A DNA stretch of 56,561 bases from Desulfovibrio sp. (GTDB lineage Bacteria; Desulfobacterota; Desulfovibrionia; Desulfovibrionales; Desulfovibrionaceae): positions 1 through 56,561 of the forward strand of contig JAIKXS010000012.1 of the NCBI GenBank assembly GCA_024683955.1, in the 5' to 3' direction. This document shows positions 10,140 to 18,487 of this stretch, piece after piece; within the stretch, counting starts at the first letter, position 1, and each line of letters begins with the position of its first letter. The notes under the pieces are model-generated. The model searched no databases. It worked only from the letters and a program-made list of their open reading frames with translations, and was not told the DNA's origin. The position numbers and the translations under genes were made by a program.

Positions 10140-10854
10140 GCAGAATCTTCTCCAGGGTATCGCCATCGAGATTGCGTTGGAGTTCGCCGCGCACGGCAAG
10201 GGAAATCTCCCCGCGTTCCTCCGAGACAACGAGCACGGCCGCATCGCTGTCGAGGGTTATGCCAAGAGCCGCCCTGTGGCGCGTCCCGAAGTTCTGTCCC
10301 TTGGCTACCGCAAGGGGCAGGATGCAGCCGGCCGCCGCAATACGGCCGTGACTTATGATAACGGCCCCGTCATGAAGGGGAGAGCCCTCATAGAAAAGAT
10401 TCATAAGAAGACGCTTTGAAATTTCCGCATCAAGACGCTGTCCCTCCTGATCGATAAGGTCGGTCATGGCAACGGAACGCTCGAACACAATGAGGGCACC
10501 GACGCGTTTTTTGGCCATCTCAAGGGAGGCGTCGATGATCTCCCGCGCCATATCCGTTGTCAAAAGGCGCTTTTTATAGTGGAAAAGCGGCATGTTGCCG
10601 ATATCCACCAGTGCCTTCCGTATATCGGGCTGGAAAATGACAATGATCAGGATAAAAAGGGAGTCAAAAACGTGGGAGAGGAGCCAGGTGAGCGTATAAA
10701 GGCCCAGCGTCCCGGCAATGAAATGGATGACTTTCAGAGCCAGAAGGCCGATCAGAACGGCCATGGCGCGGGAGGTACGCAGTCTCTGCAGTAGGTAATA
10801 GAGCAGAAGACTCACAAGAGCGATGTCAAAGACGGAAAGAACGTCGAGATTCAT
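10126..10854 (-). CDS. cdaA: Diadenylate cyclase (c-di-AMP synthase)
   Basis: The 242-residue protein has three N-terminal membrane helices (about 8-25, 30-50 and 57-75) followed by a DAC domain. The two catalytic signatures are intact: D-G-A at 162-164 (PLHDGAVII) and R-H-R at 192-194 (FGTRHRAALG). The enzyme joins two ATP into cyclic di-AMP at the membrane. The gene is also known as dacA. It precedes and overlaps cdaR. A 203-nt gap separates it from folP; that gap holds a TATACA hexamer on the minus strand near 10920 that could be an internal -10 box, but no good -35 at standard spacing. No clear Shine-Dalgarno is visible at this start. Confidence 0.95.
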   Translation of the reverse strand: MNLDVLSVFDIALVSLLLYYLLQRLRTSRAMAVLIGLLALKVIHFIAGTLGLYTLTWLLSHVFDSLFILIIVIFQPDIRKALVDIGNMPLFHYKKRLLTTDMAREIIDASLEMAKKRVGALIVFERSVAMTDLIDQEGQRLDAEISKRLLMNLFYEGSPLHDGAVIISHGRIAAAGCILPLAVAKGQNFGTRHRAALGITLDSDAAVLVVSEERGEISLAVRGELQRNLDGDTLEKILHEIL

Positions 10855-11057
10855 GGCAAAAAAAGCGCTGCAGAGCGGGGAAAAGGCCAGATAAAAAGGG
10901 ATGGCTCACACAAAAGGGATGTATACGAATTTAGGCGGGGTGTCGAGATGGAAACACGGAGAAGAGAAAGATAGCAAAAAGGCGCATTGCAGGACGATGG
11001 CAAGCGCCGTTCGTTGCGGCAAAAGACTGACGGAAGGCAGTGTGCCGTGAGAGCCTG

Positions 11058-11897
11058 TCAGCAGAGACTGTCGGCAAGGAGAAGGCTTCTTCGCACGGCG
11101 CCCGCATCATGCACCCTGTGCCAGGTGACACCCCGCGTATACAGGATGGCCGATGCGATGTCCGTTGCCTCGCCCCGCTCTTCCTTTTCAAGACCGAGAA
11201 GGTCAAGAAAGAGGCTTTTCATGGAAAGGCCCATGAGAAGCGGTCTTCCGAAGGAGTGAAACGTGGCTATGCCGGAAAGGAGTTCCAGGTTATGCGCAAG
11301 GCTCTTGCCGAATCCTATGCCCACATCAAGGACGATGCGGTCTTCGGGAAGACCGTTTTTTGTGAGAAAGGACAGGCGCTCGTCAAAGAAAGAGGCGACC
11401 TCATCCACGACATGCTCATAGTGCGGTGCCCGCTGCATGGTTTTCGGCATGCCGTTTGAATGCGTGAGCACATAGCCGGGCTTCCACGTGAAGAGCACCT
11501 CGGCAAGCGCCGGATCCCAGAGTGCGCCCGAGACATCGTTAATGATGGAGGCCCCAAGACGCAGAAAGGTCTCTGCGACCGAGGCCCTGTAGGTATCTAT
11601 GGAGATGATCACGGGTTTTTCCCGAAGGCCGAGAAAGACGGGAAGAAGACGGCGTACTTCCTCCTCTTCTCCAACGGCTTCCGAGCCAGGACGCGTTGAG
11701 AGACCCCCGAGGTCAAGAACGTCCGCGCCGGCCCGCTGCAGGGCGAGGGCTTTGGTCCGGGAATCGTCGGGGCCCGCCGAACGGGAGGAAGGAAGAAAGG
11801 AATCAGGGGTAAGGTTTACGATACCCATGATACCGAAAGCGCGGGGAGCAAGTAGTCGCCCCCCGCGCACAACCCATGATGTGGAATATCCGTTCAT
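11058..11897 (-). CDS. folP: Dihydropteroate synthase
   Basis: The protein of about 279 residues condenses pABA with dihydropterin pyrophosphate in folate synthesis. Motifs visible in order are MGIVNLTPDSF (pterin-binding strand), DLGGLSTRPG, SIDTYRA, a DVSG loop, DVGIGFGKS and, near the end, WHRVHDAGAV. I prefer the ATG at 11897, which leaves 39 nt after the ftsH stop; an in-frame GTG at 11921 would add eight residues but has no Shine-Dalgarno. The ftsH-folP pairing is widespread in proteobacteria. A 203-nt spacer separates it from cdaA downstream. Confidence 0.93.
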   Translation of the reverse strand: MNGYSTSWVVRGGRLLAPRAFGIMGIVNLTPDSFLPSSRSAGPDDSRTKALALQRAGADVLDLGGLSTRPGSEAVGEEEEVRRLLPVFLGLREKPVIISIDTYRASVAETFLRLGASIINDVSGALWDPALAEVLFTWKPGYVLTHSNGMPKTMQRAPHYEHVVDEVASFFDERLSFLTKNGLPEDRIVLDVGIGFGKSLAHNLELLSGIATFHSFGRPLLMGLSMKSLFLDLLGLEKEERGEATDIASAILYTRGVTWHRVHDAGAVRRSLLLADSLC

Positions 11898-11936
11898 GAC
11901 CGCAAAATACCCTCGCGGCACTGAGAACGTGCCACA

Positions 11937-13901
11937 CTAGCTTTTGTCACGTTTCTCTTCATCGGCCGTTGTCTCTTTCTGTTCGTCCGGCATATCCTCG
12001 CCGTCCTTCGGTTCCTCGAGTACAAAGGAATCCGATGAATCCCTCTCCGAAGGCGTGCTGACCGGCTTCTGCGCTGCCTTCTCCTCCTCATCAAGGGGGG
12101 GCAGATCCTTGCCGTCCATAATGAGATCGAGTTCCTCGCCGCTTATGGTTTCGCGCTCGAGGAGGGCCGTTGCGATGCGGTGAAGGGTCTCCAGGTTCTC
12201 CTCAAGAAGGTCGTGGCAGCGCTTATGCGCCTCTTCCACAATCTTTTTGACTTCAAGGTCGACCTGTCGCGCCGTCTCTTCGCTGAAGTTCTTGTTCTGC
12301 ACCCACTCCCGGCCGATAAAGATCTCCTCGCCCGTCTCGCCGATGGAGAGGGTTCCGATGGCGTCGCTCATGCCCCACTCGCAGACCATCTTTCGTGCGG
12401 TCTTGGTCACACGCTCGATGTCGTTCGACGCGCCGGTTGTGATCTCCTTGAAGACGATTTCCTCAGCGACACGGCCGCCGAGAAGGACCACGAGATTATT
12501 CTTCAGCCAGGTTTTGGAGTAGCCGTGGCGGTCCTCGTCGGGCAGCTGCATGGTGATGCCGAGGGCGCGGCCCCTCGGGATGATCGTCACCTTGTGGACG
12601 GGATCGGAGCCGGGAAGAAGGCGGGCTGCCAGAGCATGGCCACCTTCGTGATAGGCCGTGATCTTCTTCTCCTCATCGGAGAGAATAAGGCTTTTCCGCT
12701 CGCGTCCCATAAGCACCTTATCCTTGGCGAACTCGAAGTCCGCCTGGAAGAGGCGTGTCTGGTTCTGCTTTGCCGCCTGAAGGGCTGCTTCATTGACGAG
12801 ATTTTCAAGATCCGCTCCGGAAAAACCCGGTGTTCCCTTGGCGAGCACCTCAAGATTCACGTCCTTGCCGAGAGGCGTTTTCTTCGTATGGACTTCCAGG
12901 ATACGGCGTCGTCCCCGCACATCCGGGGTTGGCACGACAACCTGGCGGTCAAAGCGGCCGGGACGAAGCAGGGCCGGATCAAGCACATCAGGTCTGTTGG
13001 TCGCGGCGATGAGAATCACGCCCTCATTGCTTTCAAAGCCGTCCATTTCAACGAGAAGCTGGTTAAGCGTCTGCTCCCGTTCGTCGTGGCCGCCGCCGAG
13101 ACCGGCACCGCGTTTGCGTCCGACGGCGTCGATTTCGTCGATAAAGATGAGACAGGGCGCGTTTTTCTTGCCCTGCACAAAGAGATCACGCACACGGGAT
13201 GCGCCGACACCGACGAACATCTCGACAAAGTCCGAGCCGGACATGGAAAAGAAGGGAACCCCGGCCTCGCCGGCAACGGCGCGGGCAAGAAGGGTCTTGC
13301 CGGTTCCGGGAGGCCCGACGAGAAGAACGCCCTTGGGAATCCGGCCGCCAAGGCGGGTGAATTTCTTGGGATTGGAGAGAAATTCCACGACCTCGGAGAG
13401 TTCTTCCTTTGCCTCGTCAACGCCGGCAACATCGGAGAAGGTCACCCTGTTGGCGTCACCGTCCTGATTCAGGAGACGTGCGCGTGAACGGCCGAAGCTC
13501 ATGGCTTTCCCCGTGCCCGACTGCATCTGGCGCATAAAGAATATCCACACGCCCACAAGAAGAAGCATGGGGAACCAGGAAACCAGCACGGACACGATCC
13601 AGGACTGCTCTTCCGGCGGATCGGCCTTGACCTCAATGTTCTTTTCGATCAGACGATTGACAAGGGTCAGGTCACGGGGGGCGTACGCCTGCACCTCATG
13701 ATTGTCGGCTGTCTTGCCAACGAGGTTTGACCCCTGAATGGTGACACTCAATATCTGCCCTTGTTCCACACGATTCAGAAAATCCGTATAGGAGAGGCGG
13801 TTCTGTCCTCCCATCGGCGATTGCTGAAACATATTAAAGAGCATGACCATGGCCAGGACAATGACCACCCACACAACAAGATTTCTACCCATCTGATTCA
13901 A
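11937..13901 (-). CDS. ftsH: ATP-dependent zinc metalloprotease FtsH
   Basis: FtsH is a membrane-anchored AAA+ protease. The 654-residue product has two transmembrane helices (about 8-24 and 102-123) flanking a small periplasmic domain, Walker A GPPGTGKT with Lys202, the second region of homology [21 protein letters not shown] in shortened form around residues 305-325, and the zinc site H-E-G-G-H at 418-422. Start: I chose TTG at 13901, preceded by AAGGAGG with five bases between. It gives [11 protein letters not shown], matching how delta-proteobacterial FtsH begins. The longer in-frame reading from GTG 13967 adds 22 residues without homology. The last ~50 residues are Asp/Glu/Lys-rich. It heads the operon with folP. 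Confidence 0.95.
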   Translation of the reverse strand: MNQMGRNLVVWVVIVLAMVMLFNMFQQSPMGGQNRLSYTDFLNRVEQGQILSVTIQGSNLVGKTADNHEVQAYAPRDLTLVNRLIEKNIEVKADPPEEQSWIVSVLVSWFPMLLLVGVWIFFMRQMQSGTGKAMSFGRSRARLLNQDGDANRVTFSDVAGVDEAKEELSEVVEFLSNPKKFTRLGGRIPKGVLLVGPPGTGKTLLARAVAGEAGVPFFSMSGSDFVEMFVGVGASRVRDLFVQGKKNAPCLIFIDEIDAVGRKRGAGLGGGHDEREQTLNQLLVEMDGFESNEGVILIAATNRPDVLDPALLRPGRFDRQVVVPTPDVRGRRRILEVHTKKTPLGKDVNLEVLAKGTPGFSGADLENLVNEAALQAAKQNQTRLFQADFEFAKDKVLMGRERKSLILSDEEKKITAYHEGGHALAARLLPGSDPVHKVTIIPRGRALGITMQLPDEDRHGYSKTWLKNNLVVLLGGRVAEEIVFKEITTGASNDIERVTKTARKMVCEWGMSDAIGTLSIGETGEEIFIGREWVQNKNFSEETARQVDLEVKKIVEEAHKRCHDLLEENLETLHRIATALLERETISGEELDLIMDGKDLPPLDEEEKAAQKPVSTPSERDSSDSFVLEEPKDGEDMPDEQKETTADEEKRDKS

Positions 13902-13998
13902 CACGCCCTCCTTGAGAGCCATCATTTTTTCTGCGTTGGTGACGGGATATGACGGAAAAGACGGCACGCATCACATCCTACATCCTATATGAAAAATA

Positions 13999-14026
13999 AG
14001 TATAATACAAAAGCGTATCTTGGCAA
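13999..14026 (-). promoter_or_regulatory. Sigma-70-type promoter for the ftsH operon
   Basis: On the minus strand TTGCCA (14026-14021) and TATACT (14004-13999) are separated by 16 nt, about 98 nt before the chosen ftsH start. This is the only close match to the consensus in the gap. Confidence 0.7.
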
Positions 14027-14441
14027 TGGGGTTGGGCAAATCGGAAGGGGAAGAAGATCGCGCCCCCCGAGAGAACGCAAAAAAGGAACTTTTCGGGATT
14101 TTTCGGGATGGATCCGGCAGGACGGGAGGTCTGAAGGAAGAGGACCCGGAAGGGGACGGCCGCTGCAGGAGAAGAGGACTGCACCGGGGGAGTCTGAAGA
14201 GGGTGTCCCGCGTATGGGGCGCGAGGCGGAAGGGAGACCTTCCCACGAAAAAGCCATTGCCTTTCGGAGGAAATTGAGTACACTTGGAAGACGTGTTGAT
14301 CGTTTCGTCCCCGGACGGCACGGGAAAGACGTTTATTCGGAGGATCGTCCGACTCACGGTCAGGGTAAGGATACATTCGGAAACGTTCTGCGTTCCCGAT
14401 AGATACGAATTCCAGCCCCTTGCGACAATCCTTTTTTCCGG
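14027..14441. other. Intergenic region between the ftsH promoter and tRNA-Sec
   Basis: The stretch is open in several frames, but none looks like a protein: the translations are Arg/Gly- or Pro/Ser-rich and have no start signals. A GACAAT hexamer at about 14424 could serve as the -10 of the tRNA-Sec promoter, though no matching -35 is evident. Confidence 0.5.
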
Positions 14442-14535
14442 GGAGATGTATCGTCACCGGTGTGGCGCGCAGTCTTCAAAACTGTTGATAGGCCGTAAGG
14501 TCTGTGGTAGGTTCGACTCCTATACATCTCCGCCA
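14442..14535 (+). tRNA. selC: Selenocysteine tRNA, tRNA-Sec(TCA)
   Basis: The 94-nt gene, with CCA encoded at 14533-14535, has the hallmarks of tRNA-Sec: an 8-bp acceptor stem (GGAGATGT with ACATCTCC), an anticodon TCA at 14476-14478 in the loop CTTCAAA, a long variable arm (about 14483-14509), and a T-loop GTTCGACTC. With SelA, SelB and SelD it would insert selenocysteine at UGA. None of those genes and no obvious selenoprotein lie in this window. It is transcribed alone and ends with its own terminator. Confidence 0.95.
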
Positions 14536-14571
14536 GCATCTGAAAAATTTCTTGCCATATATACCCTGTCC

Positions 14572-14598
14572 GTCCGCGTCTTCCACGCGGACTTTTTT
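14572..14598 (+). terminator. Rho-independent terminator of tRNA-Sec
   Basis: A perfect 8-bp stem GTCCGCGT/ACGCGGAC with a CTTCC loop is followed by six Ts. It lies 37 nt past the tRNA 3' end. Confidence 0.9.
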
Positions 14599-14657
14599 AT
14601 GCAGAACGGTACTCCCAGGGAAGCCCGGGCGTTCTCCTCCCCCGAAACGGGAAATCC

Positions 14658-15449
14658 TCAGTCATAGAGGTCCTCGTCGAGCGGCAGACGCTCCCAGAAT
14701 ATCCGCCCTTTCTTCCGGTTTTTCCTCAGCAGCACATAGACACTCCCCGGCCCCCCGTCCTGCGGCTGAGCCGTGCAAAAGGCCAGCACAACACGCTTCA
14801 AGGGTTCCTGTGTGAGCCAGAGTTGCAGTTTTGCCCGCAGGATGCCAATGCCGTCGAAGGAATTCCGACCGCGTCCCGGAATCACAAGAAGGGTTCTGAG
14901 TCCCCTGAGCCACGCGTCCTTGATGAAGGAACGCAGGGCCTCAAAAGCCTGCACGGCCGTACAGCCGTGAAGATCGATGTGCGCCTCAGGACTGAAGGCT
15001 CCGGCCCGGAGTTTTTCGACCGTCATCTGGTCAAGACCTGCAATATGGCCCTCAAGGTACTCATCACGGCAGAGAAGCTCAAATTCAAGCCTGCCGGTAA
15101 GAAGAGCGGAAAACGCATCGCTTTCGGCAGGAGGTGGCGTGTTTTTGTGAACGGGAACGACCCCGCGCCCGCCCTTCTTTAAGGGCTTGGCCCCGTCCAT
15201 TGCCGTATAAAAGGCCCGGATTTCCTTCTCGGAAGCAAACGGCGAAAGAGCCTCCTCCATGGAGGAATATGTCTCATCCCCGTGTGTCTCTCCGTCGGAT
15301 GCGGAAACAGGCGAGTGGGCGCGCGCCTGCTTTTCCCGTGTCACCCGATCTCCCTCCGTTTTGTTCCGCCGTGCCTCCGACAACAGGCCCTTCATGATTC
15401 CTGCCCCCTTCTTTTGTTTTCTCTCCTTTTTCCCCTTTCTGTCGCTCAT
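14658..15449 (-). CDS. Smr-domain protein (predicted DNA/RNA-acting endonuclease)
   Basis: The C-terminal ~90 residues form an Smr domain: IDLHGCTAVQAFEAL (the conserved D-L-H-G), then LLVIPGRGRNS with the GxG turn, and a YVLLRK end. Family knowledge: Smr domains nick or cleave nucleic acids, and the free-standing YdaL/SmrB-like proteins act in repair or ribosome rescue. Ahead of the domain is a Lys/Glu-rich basic linker and an alpha-helical region with AFYTAMDGAKPL, typical of these proteins. The start at 15449 has GAGG five bases upstream and gives 263 residues, a normal size. The frame stays open a further 117 codons to an ATG at 15800 with no Shine-Dalgarno, so a longer form cannot be excluded. 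Confidence 0.8.
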   Translation of the reverse strand: MSDRKGKKERKQKKGAGIMKGLLSEARRNKTEGDRVTREKQARAHSPVSASDGETHGDETYSSMEEALSPFASEKEIRAFYTAMDGAKPLKKGGRGVVPVHKNTPPPAESDAFSALLTGRLEFELLCRDEYLEGHIAGLDQMTVEKLRAGAFSPEAHIDLHGCTAVQAFEALRSFIKDAWLRGLRTLLVIPGRGRNSFDGIGILRAKLQLWLTQEPLKRVVLAFCTAQPQDGGPGSVYVLLRKNRKKGRIFWERLPLDEDLYD

Positions 15450-15839
15450 GGTCGCCTCAAGGAAGGGACAGAGATCTCCAAGGGTTGAAATCCGTGCCGA
15501 AGGATCCTTCTCCTGTGGGCTCCCGCTCGGGAACTTCTCGACGGCACGCAGAAAAAGCGTCCTGTCGGCCGCCTCATCTCCCGCGGAATATGGCGCCCAT
15601 TCACGGGCATCCCCGGCAACGTGCGAAGACCGTCCTTCCGGCCCCCCCTCCGAAGGCGCGGCCTCTTCCGGATAAGCTCTCCCTCCGCAAAGGGGGCTGG
15701 CATTCCCCGGAGCCTGGGCCATTCCGACGTTTCCCCCGCCGGGAACGTTCCGCTCAAGAAGGACACGAAACGGCATATTTGCAAAGGGCTGTTCACTCAT
15801 GGAAAGAAAATACCGTACATTGCCGCTAAAACCAAGCCG
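15450..15839 (-). other. Spacer between the secG terminator and the Smr gene; open in the Smr frame
   Basis: The Smr reading frame continues upstream to 15800, encoding a Gly/Pro/Ala-rich stretch plus one segment (DRTLFLRAVEKF) that faintly resembles the helical N-terminus of Smr proteins. It is either an unusual N-terminal extension or an untranslated leader carrying the Smr promoter. Confidence 0.35.
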
Positions 15840-15868
15840 AAAAAAAAAGCGGTGGGAGTCCCCACCGC
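15840..15868 (-). terminator. Rho-independent terminator of tpiA-secG
   Basis: A perfect 8-bp stem GCGGTGGG/CCCACCGC with a 4-base loop is followed on the minus strand by nine Ts (15840-15848), 22 nt after the secG stop. Confidence 0.92.
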
Positions 15869-15890
15869 CGTTCAGAAAATGAACATATTG

Positions 15891-16469
15891 CTATCTGGAT
15901 GTCTTATCGCCTGACGCATCCTTTGAAGGCGCGCCATCCTTTTTCGCGGCACCGGCGCCTTTCTGTGCGTCCGTTGCGGCATCCTTCAGCCCTTCCTTCG
16001 AATCCGCTGCAGCACCCTTCCGATCAGGTGTCTTTGCAGGCGCGGCCTCCTGAGGCGTTCCGTCCTTGGCGCCGTTCTGTACGGCACCGTTTCCGGCGTC
16101 CTTTGAAGCGTCATCGGTCTTGGCCGGTGCCCCCGCGGCAGCGCCTCCGGCCTCCTCAGGCTTCGGAGCGGCAGGCGGTGTTGTGGTGGCGGGCATCACG
16201 GGGTCCTCTATCTTCACATCCAGGATGGTCGATTCCTGTTTGTCATGGGCACTTGTCACATAGGTATAGGAGAGAGAGGTCACAACAAATATCAGCGCCA
16301 TAAGGGTTGTGAGCTTGACCAAAATGCCGCCAGCTCCGGTGTTTCCGAAGACCGAGGCGTTTCCGCCACCAAAAATAACGCCCATTCCTTCCTTGCCCGA
16401 CTGCAAAAGAACAAGAATGACAAGCAAGACGCAGACAACAATATGCAGCGTCAGAATCAAAGACTGCAT
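15891..16469 (-). CDS. secG: Preprotein translocase subunit SecG with long C-terminal tail
   Basis: The first ~75 residues are canonical SecG: a first helix (about 3-22), the conserved loop LVLLQSGKEGMGVIFGGG, and a second helix (about 50-68). SecG assists SecYE in protein export across the inner membrane. Most SecG proteins end soon after helix 2; here another ~115 residues follow, rich in Ala, Lys, Asp, Gly and Pro and without predicted structure. tpiA lies 65 nt upstream on the same strand, a common pairing. A strong terminator follows. Confidence 0.93.
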   Translation of the reverse strand: MQSLILTLHIVVCVLLVILVLLQSGKEGMGVIFGGGNASVFGNTGAGGILVKLTTLMALIFVVTSLSYTYVTSAHDKQESTILDVKIEDPVMPATTTPPAAPKPEEAGGAAAGAPAKTDDASKDAGNGAVQNGAKDGTPQEAAPAKTPDRKGAAADSKEGLKDAATDAQKGAGAAKKDGAPSKDASGDKTSR

Positions 16470-16534
16470 GCAACCTCCCGAAAAAACCGTGAAAACAACT
16501 GAATACGGCCCCCCAACGCGAAAACGGCGCCGTC

Positions 16535-17290
16535 TCAGGCCTGAAGTATCTGATAAAAACTGTCGGCGGCAAGGGAAGCACCACCGATAAGAAGGCCATT
16601 CACATTGGGAATGGCAAGAATACCCGTGGCGTTCGCGGGTTTGACGCTGCCGCCGTAGAGAACGGGAAGATCATCGAGCGAGGGTGAGAAGGAAGCCAAA
16701 ATTTCCTTCACCATGCCGTGAGCCTCGGCAATCTCCTTCTCAGTCGCGACCTTTCCCGTGCCGATGGCCCAGACGGGCTCATAGGCAACGGCCAGACGCG
16801 CATGGTCGGAAGCCCCGACGGAAAGTCCGCGAAGCGCCGTCTCTATCTGCCCTGTCAGGACCGTGCGCAGGGATCCGGCCTCCCGTTCCGCCAGCGTCTC
16901 ACCAACGCAAAGCATGATGCCAAGGCCCTTCTCAAAGGCAAAGGCCGTCTTTCTGGCAACGCAGTCAAAATCCTCGTTCAGAATATGACGCCGCTCGGAA
17001 TGGCCGATCAATACCCATTTTGCGCCGACATCGGACAATTGCGCAAGGGAAAGTTCACCGGTAAAGGCCCCGCTTTCGGCGGGATAGAAATTCTGGGCTC
17101 CGAGCACTACGGGGGATGCGGCAAGAGCGGAATTCAGCACGTCCAGGGAAAGAGCCGAAGGAAAAATCATGCAGGATCTTCCGCCAGGGACGCCCTTCTT
17201 GGCAAGAAGGCCCGTAAACGTCTCGGCAAAGGCTTTTGCCTCGGCCGTGGTCTTGTTCATTTTCCAGTTGGCAGCAATAATCGTATTCAT
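16535..17290 (-). CDS. tpiA: Triosephosphate isomerase
   Basis: The 251-residue TIM-barrel enzyme interconverts dihydroxyacetone phosphate and glyceraldehyde-3-phosphate. Active-site residues are all present: Asn8 and Lys10 in AANWKMN, His97 in IGHSERR and Glu171 in the AYEPVWAIGTGK signature; the phosphate-binding GGSVKPAN and LIGGASL loops are intact. It begins with ATG at 17290; a possible AAGGA lies 13 nt upstream. It is followed by secG in what looks like a two-gene transcript. Confidence 0.97.
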   Translation of the reverse strand: MNTIIAANWKMNKTTAEAKAFAETFTGLLAKKGVPGGRSCMIFPSALSLDVLNSALAASPVVLGAQNFYPAESGAFTGELSLAQLSDVGAKWVLIGHSERRHILNEDFDCVARKTAFAFEKGLGIMLCVGETLAEREAGSLRTVLTGQIETALRGLSVGASDHARLAVAYEPVWAIGTGKVATEKEIAEAHGMVKEILASFSPSLDDLPVLYGGSVKPANATGILAIPNVNGLLIGGASLAADSFYQILQA

Positions 17291-17430
17291 AACGTGGTAC
17301 GCATCCTTAAAGGGAAAGAATCAAAAGAACGTATCAAAAAACAACTCAACGAAACGCATCGGAAAAACAAATCCGAAAGCCTGACGGAGGCGTGTCTCCG
17401 CCTCTCCGGTCCCGCGCCACGCCCGACGTG

Positions 17431-17889
17431 TTACGAGAGGGAGGCGGTCAGAATAAAGGCATCCTCGCAAGGATCACGGTAATAGTTCTTCCGTCGCCCG
17501 GACTGCGTAAAACCGAGGGAGGCGTAGAGTGCGCGGGCCGGTACATTATGCTCACGCACTTCAAGCCAAACTTTTCTGATACCCATTTTCCGCCCGGCCT
17601 GCAAGGCTGTTGAGAGAAGAAGCCGGCCATGTCCCTTGCGGCGCTCTTCCGGCAAAACCGCAAGGTTCAGGATTTCCATTTCATCCACCACGTGGTAGAA
17701 AGAAATATAGGCAACAAGCATCTCCCCTGAGTACAGTCCGAATGCCGCAAAACTTGGACGGCGAAAGGCAAGGGCACACTGCTCACTGGTCCAGGGAAGA
17801 CTGAAGCAGCTCGTTTCAAGCCCGTGCATGGAAGCGGCGTCGGAAACGCCAAGCCTTCGACATGCGTAGCTTCCCTCTTCCACTCCCAT
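17431..17889 (-). CDS. rimI: GNAT acetyltransferase, ribosomal-protein-alanine N-acetyltransferase type
   Basis: The protein of about 152 residues carries a GNAT fold. The acetyl-CoA-binding motif is EERRKGHGRLLL, preceded by the core strand MEILNLAVLPE and followed by EVREHNVPARALYASLGF, which is diagnostic of RimI-like enzymes that acetylate the N-terminal alanine of ribosomal protein S18. The start at 17889 has a GGTGGGA about five bases upstream; an extension to 17922 lacks such a site and would run through the start of the divergent gene. Only 12 nt separate this start codon from that of the plus-strand Nudix-like gene. Confidence 0.88.
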   Translation of the reverse strand: MGVEEGSYACRRLGVSDAASMHGLETSCFSLPWTSEQCALAFRRPSFAAFGLYSGEMLVAYISFYHVVDEMEILNLAVLPEERRKGHGRLLLSTALQAGRKMGIRKVWLEVREHNVPARALYASLGFTQSGRRKNYYRDPCEDAFILTASLS

Positions 17890-17901
17890 TACATTCCCAC
17901 C

Positions 17902-18450
17902 ATGGACAAAACATCCGAACAACGCATCGATGCGCCATCATATGCGGGCGTTATCGACGAAAAAAAGCGACTCCTTGCTCTTGTGCAGAAAGATGAAGCC
18001 GCGCGGCAAAAGCTGTATGTGCGGACTCTGGCGCTTTTTCTCTATGACCGTGAATACCGGATTCTCCTGCGCCTTGACAACGAGTGTCTGACGCTCCCCT
18101 TCTTCAGAATCCTCGACGGAAGGGAAGATCCTTACGATCTTGTCTGTGCATTCGTCAGTGACATCTTCGCGGACGAGCACCGCATTCTGACCAGGGCCCG
18201 CCTGGAAGAGCACCCGCTTGCAAGGCCCTTTATGCTTGCCCCTTCCTGGGCATCCCATCTCACCATTCTGCGTATGCGCCTTGCGTTCAACAGCCCGAAA
18301 CCCGCATCAAAAGACTTTCTCTGGCTTGATGAACATGAGTACAGGGTCCTGCTTGCGCAGGGGTTCTGTACCAGGGATCCTGTCCTGGCAGACCTTGAAA
18401 ACGGACTTTTCTGCAGGGAAACACATAAAAAAAGCAGTCAGTCGTCCTGA
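17902..18450 (+). CDS. Degenerate Nudix-like protein without a Nudix box
   Basis: The product of about 182 residues has the layout of Nudix proteins related to isopentenyl-diphosphate isomerase (VIDEKKRLLALVQKDE, then a LYVRTLALFLYDREYRILL strand pair). Where the Nudix box GX5EX7REUXEEXGU should be, the sequence reads ILDGREDPYDLVCAFVSDIF and lacks the catalytic glutamates and the REXXEE pattern. It is therefore probably not a hydrolase. The start ATG at 17902 is supported by the break with the divergent rimI gene but has no Shine-Dalgarno. The protein-like amino-acid pattern and the convergent mreB gene ending 38 nt away support it being real. Function unknown. Confidence 0.65.
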   Translation: MDKTSEQRIDAPSYAGVIDEKKRLLALVQKDEAARQKLYVRTLALFLYDREYRILLRLDNECLTLPFFRILDGREDPYDLVCAFVSDIFADEHRILTRARLEEHPLARPFMLAPSWASHLTILRMRLAFNSPKPASKDFLWLDEHEYRVLLAQGFCTRDPVLADLENGLFCRETHKKSSQSS

Positions 18451-18487
18451 AGAGAGGGAGGACCGACACGGCCCATTGCCGAAGACG

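Noticed and set aside
10140..10244. Longer N-terminus for the CdaR-like protein
   Set aside because: It would overlap cdaA by over 100 nt and adds a Ser/Arg-rich stretch before the evident signal anchor.
12180..13487. 435-codon plus-strand frame
   Set aside because: It is antisense to ftsH, which has every AAA+ and zinc-protease motif; the plus-strand reading has no recognisable domain.
13902..13967. GTG-started 22-residue extension of FtsH
   Set aside because: It has no Shine-Dalgarno, while AAGGAGG sits just before the TTG start.
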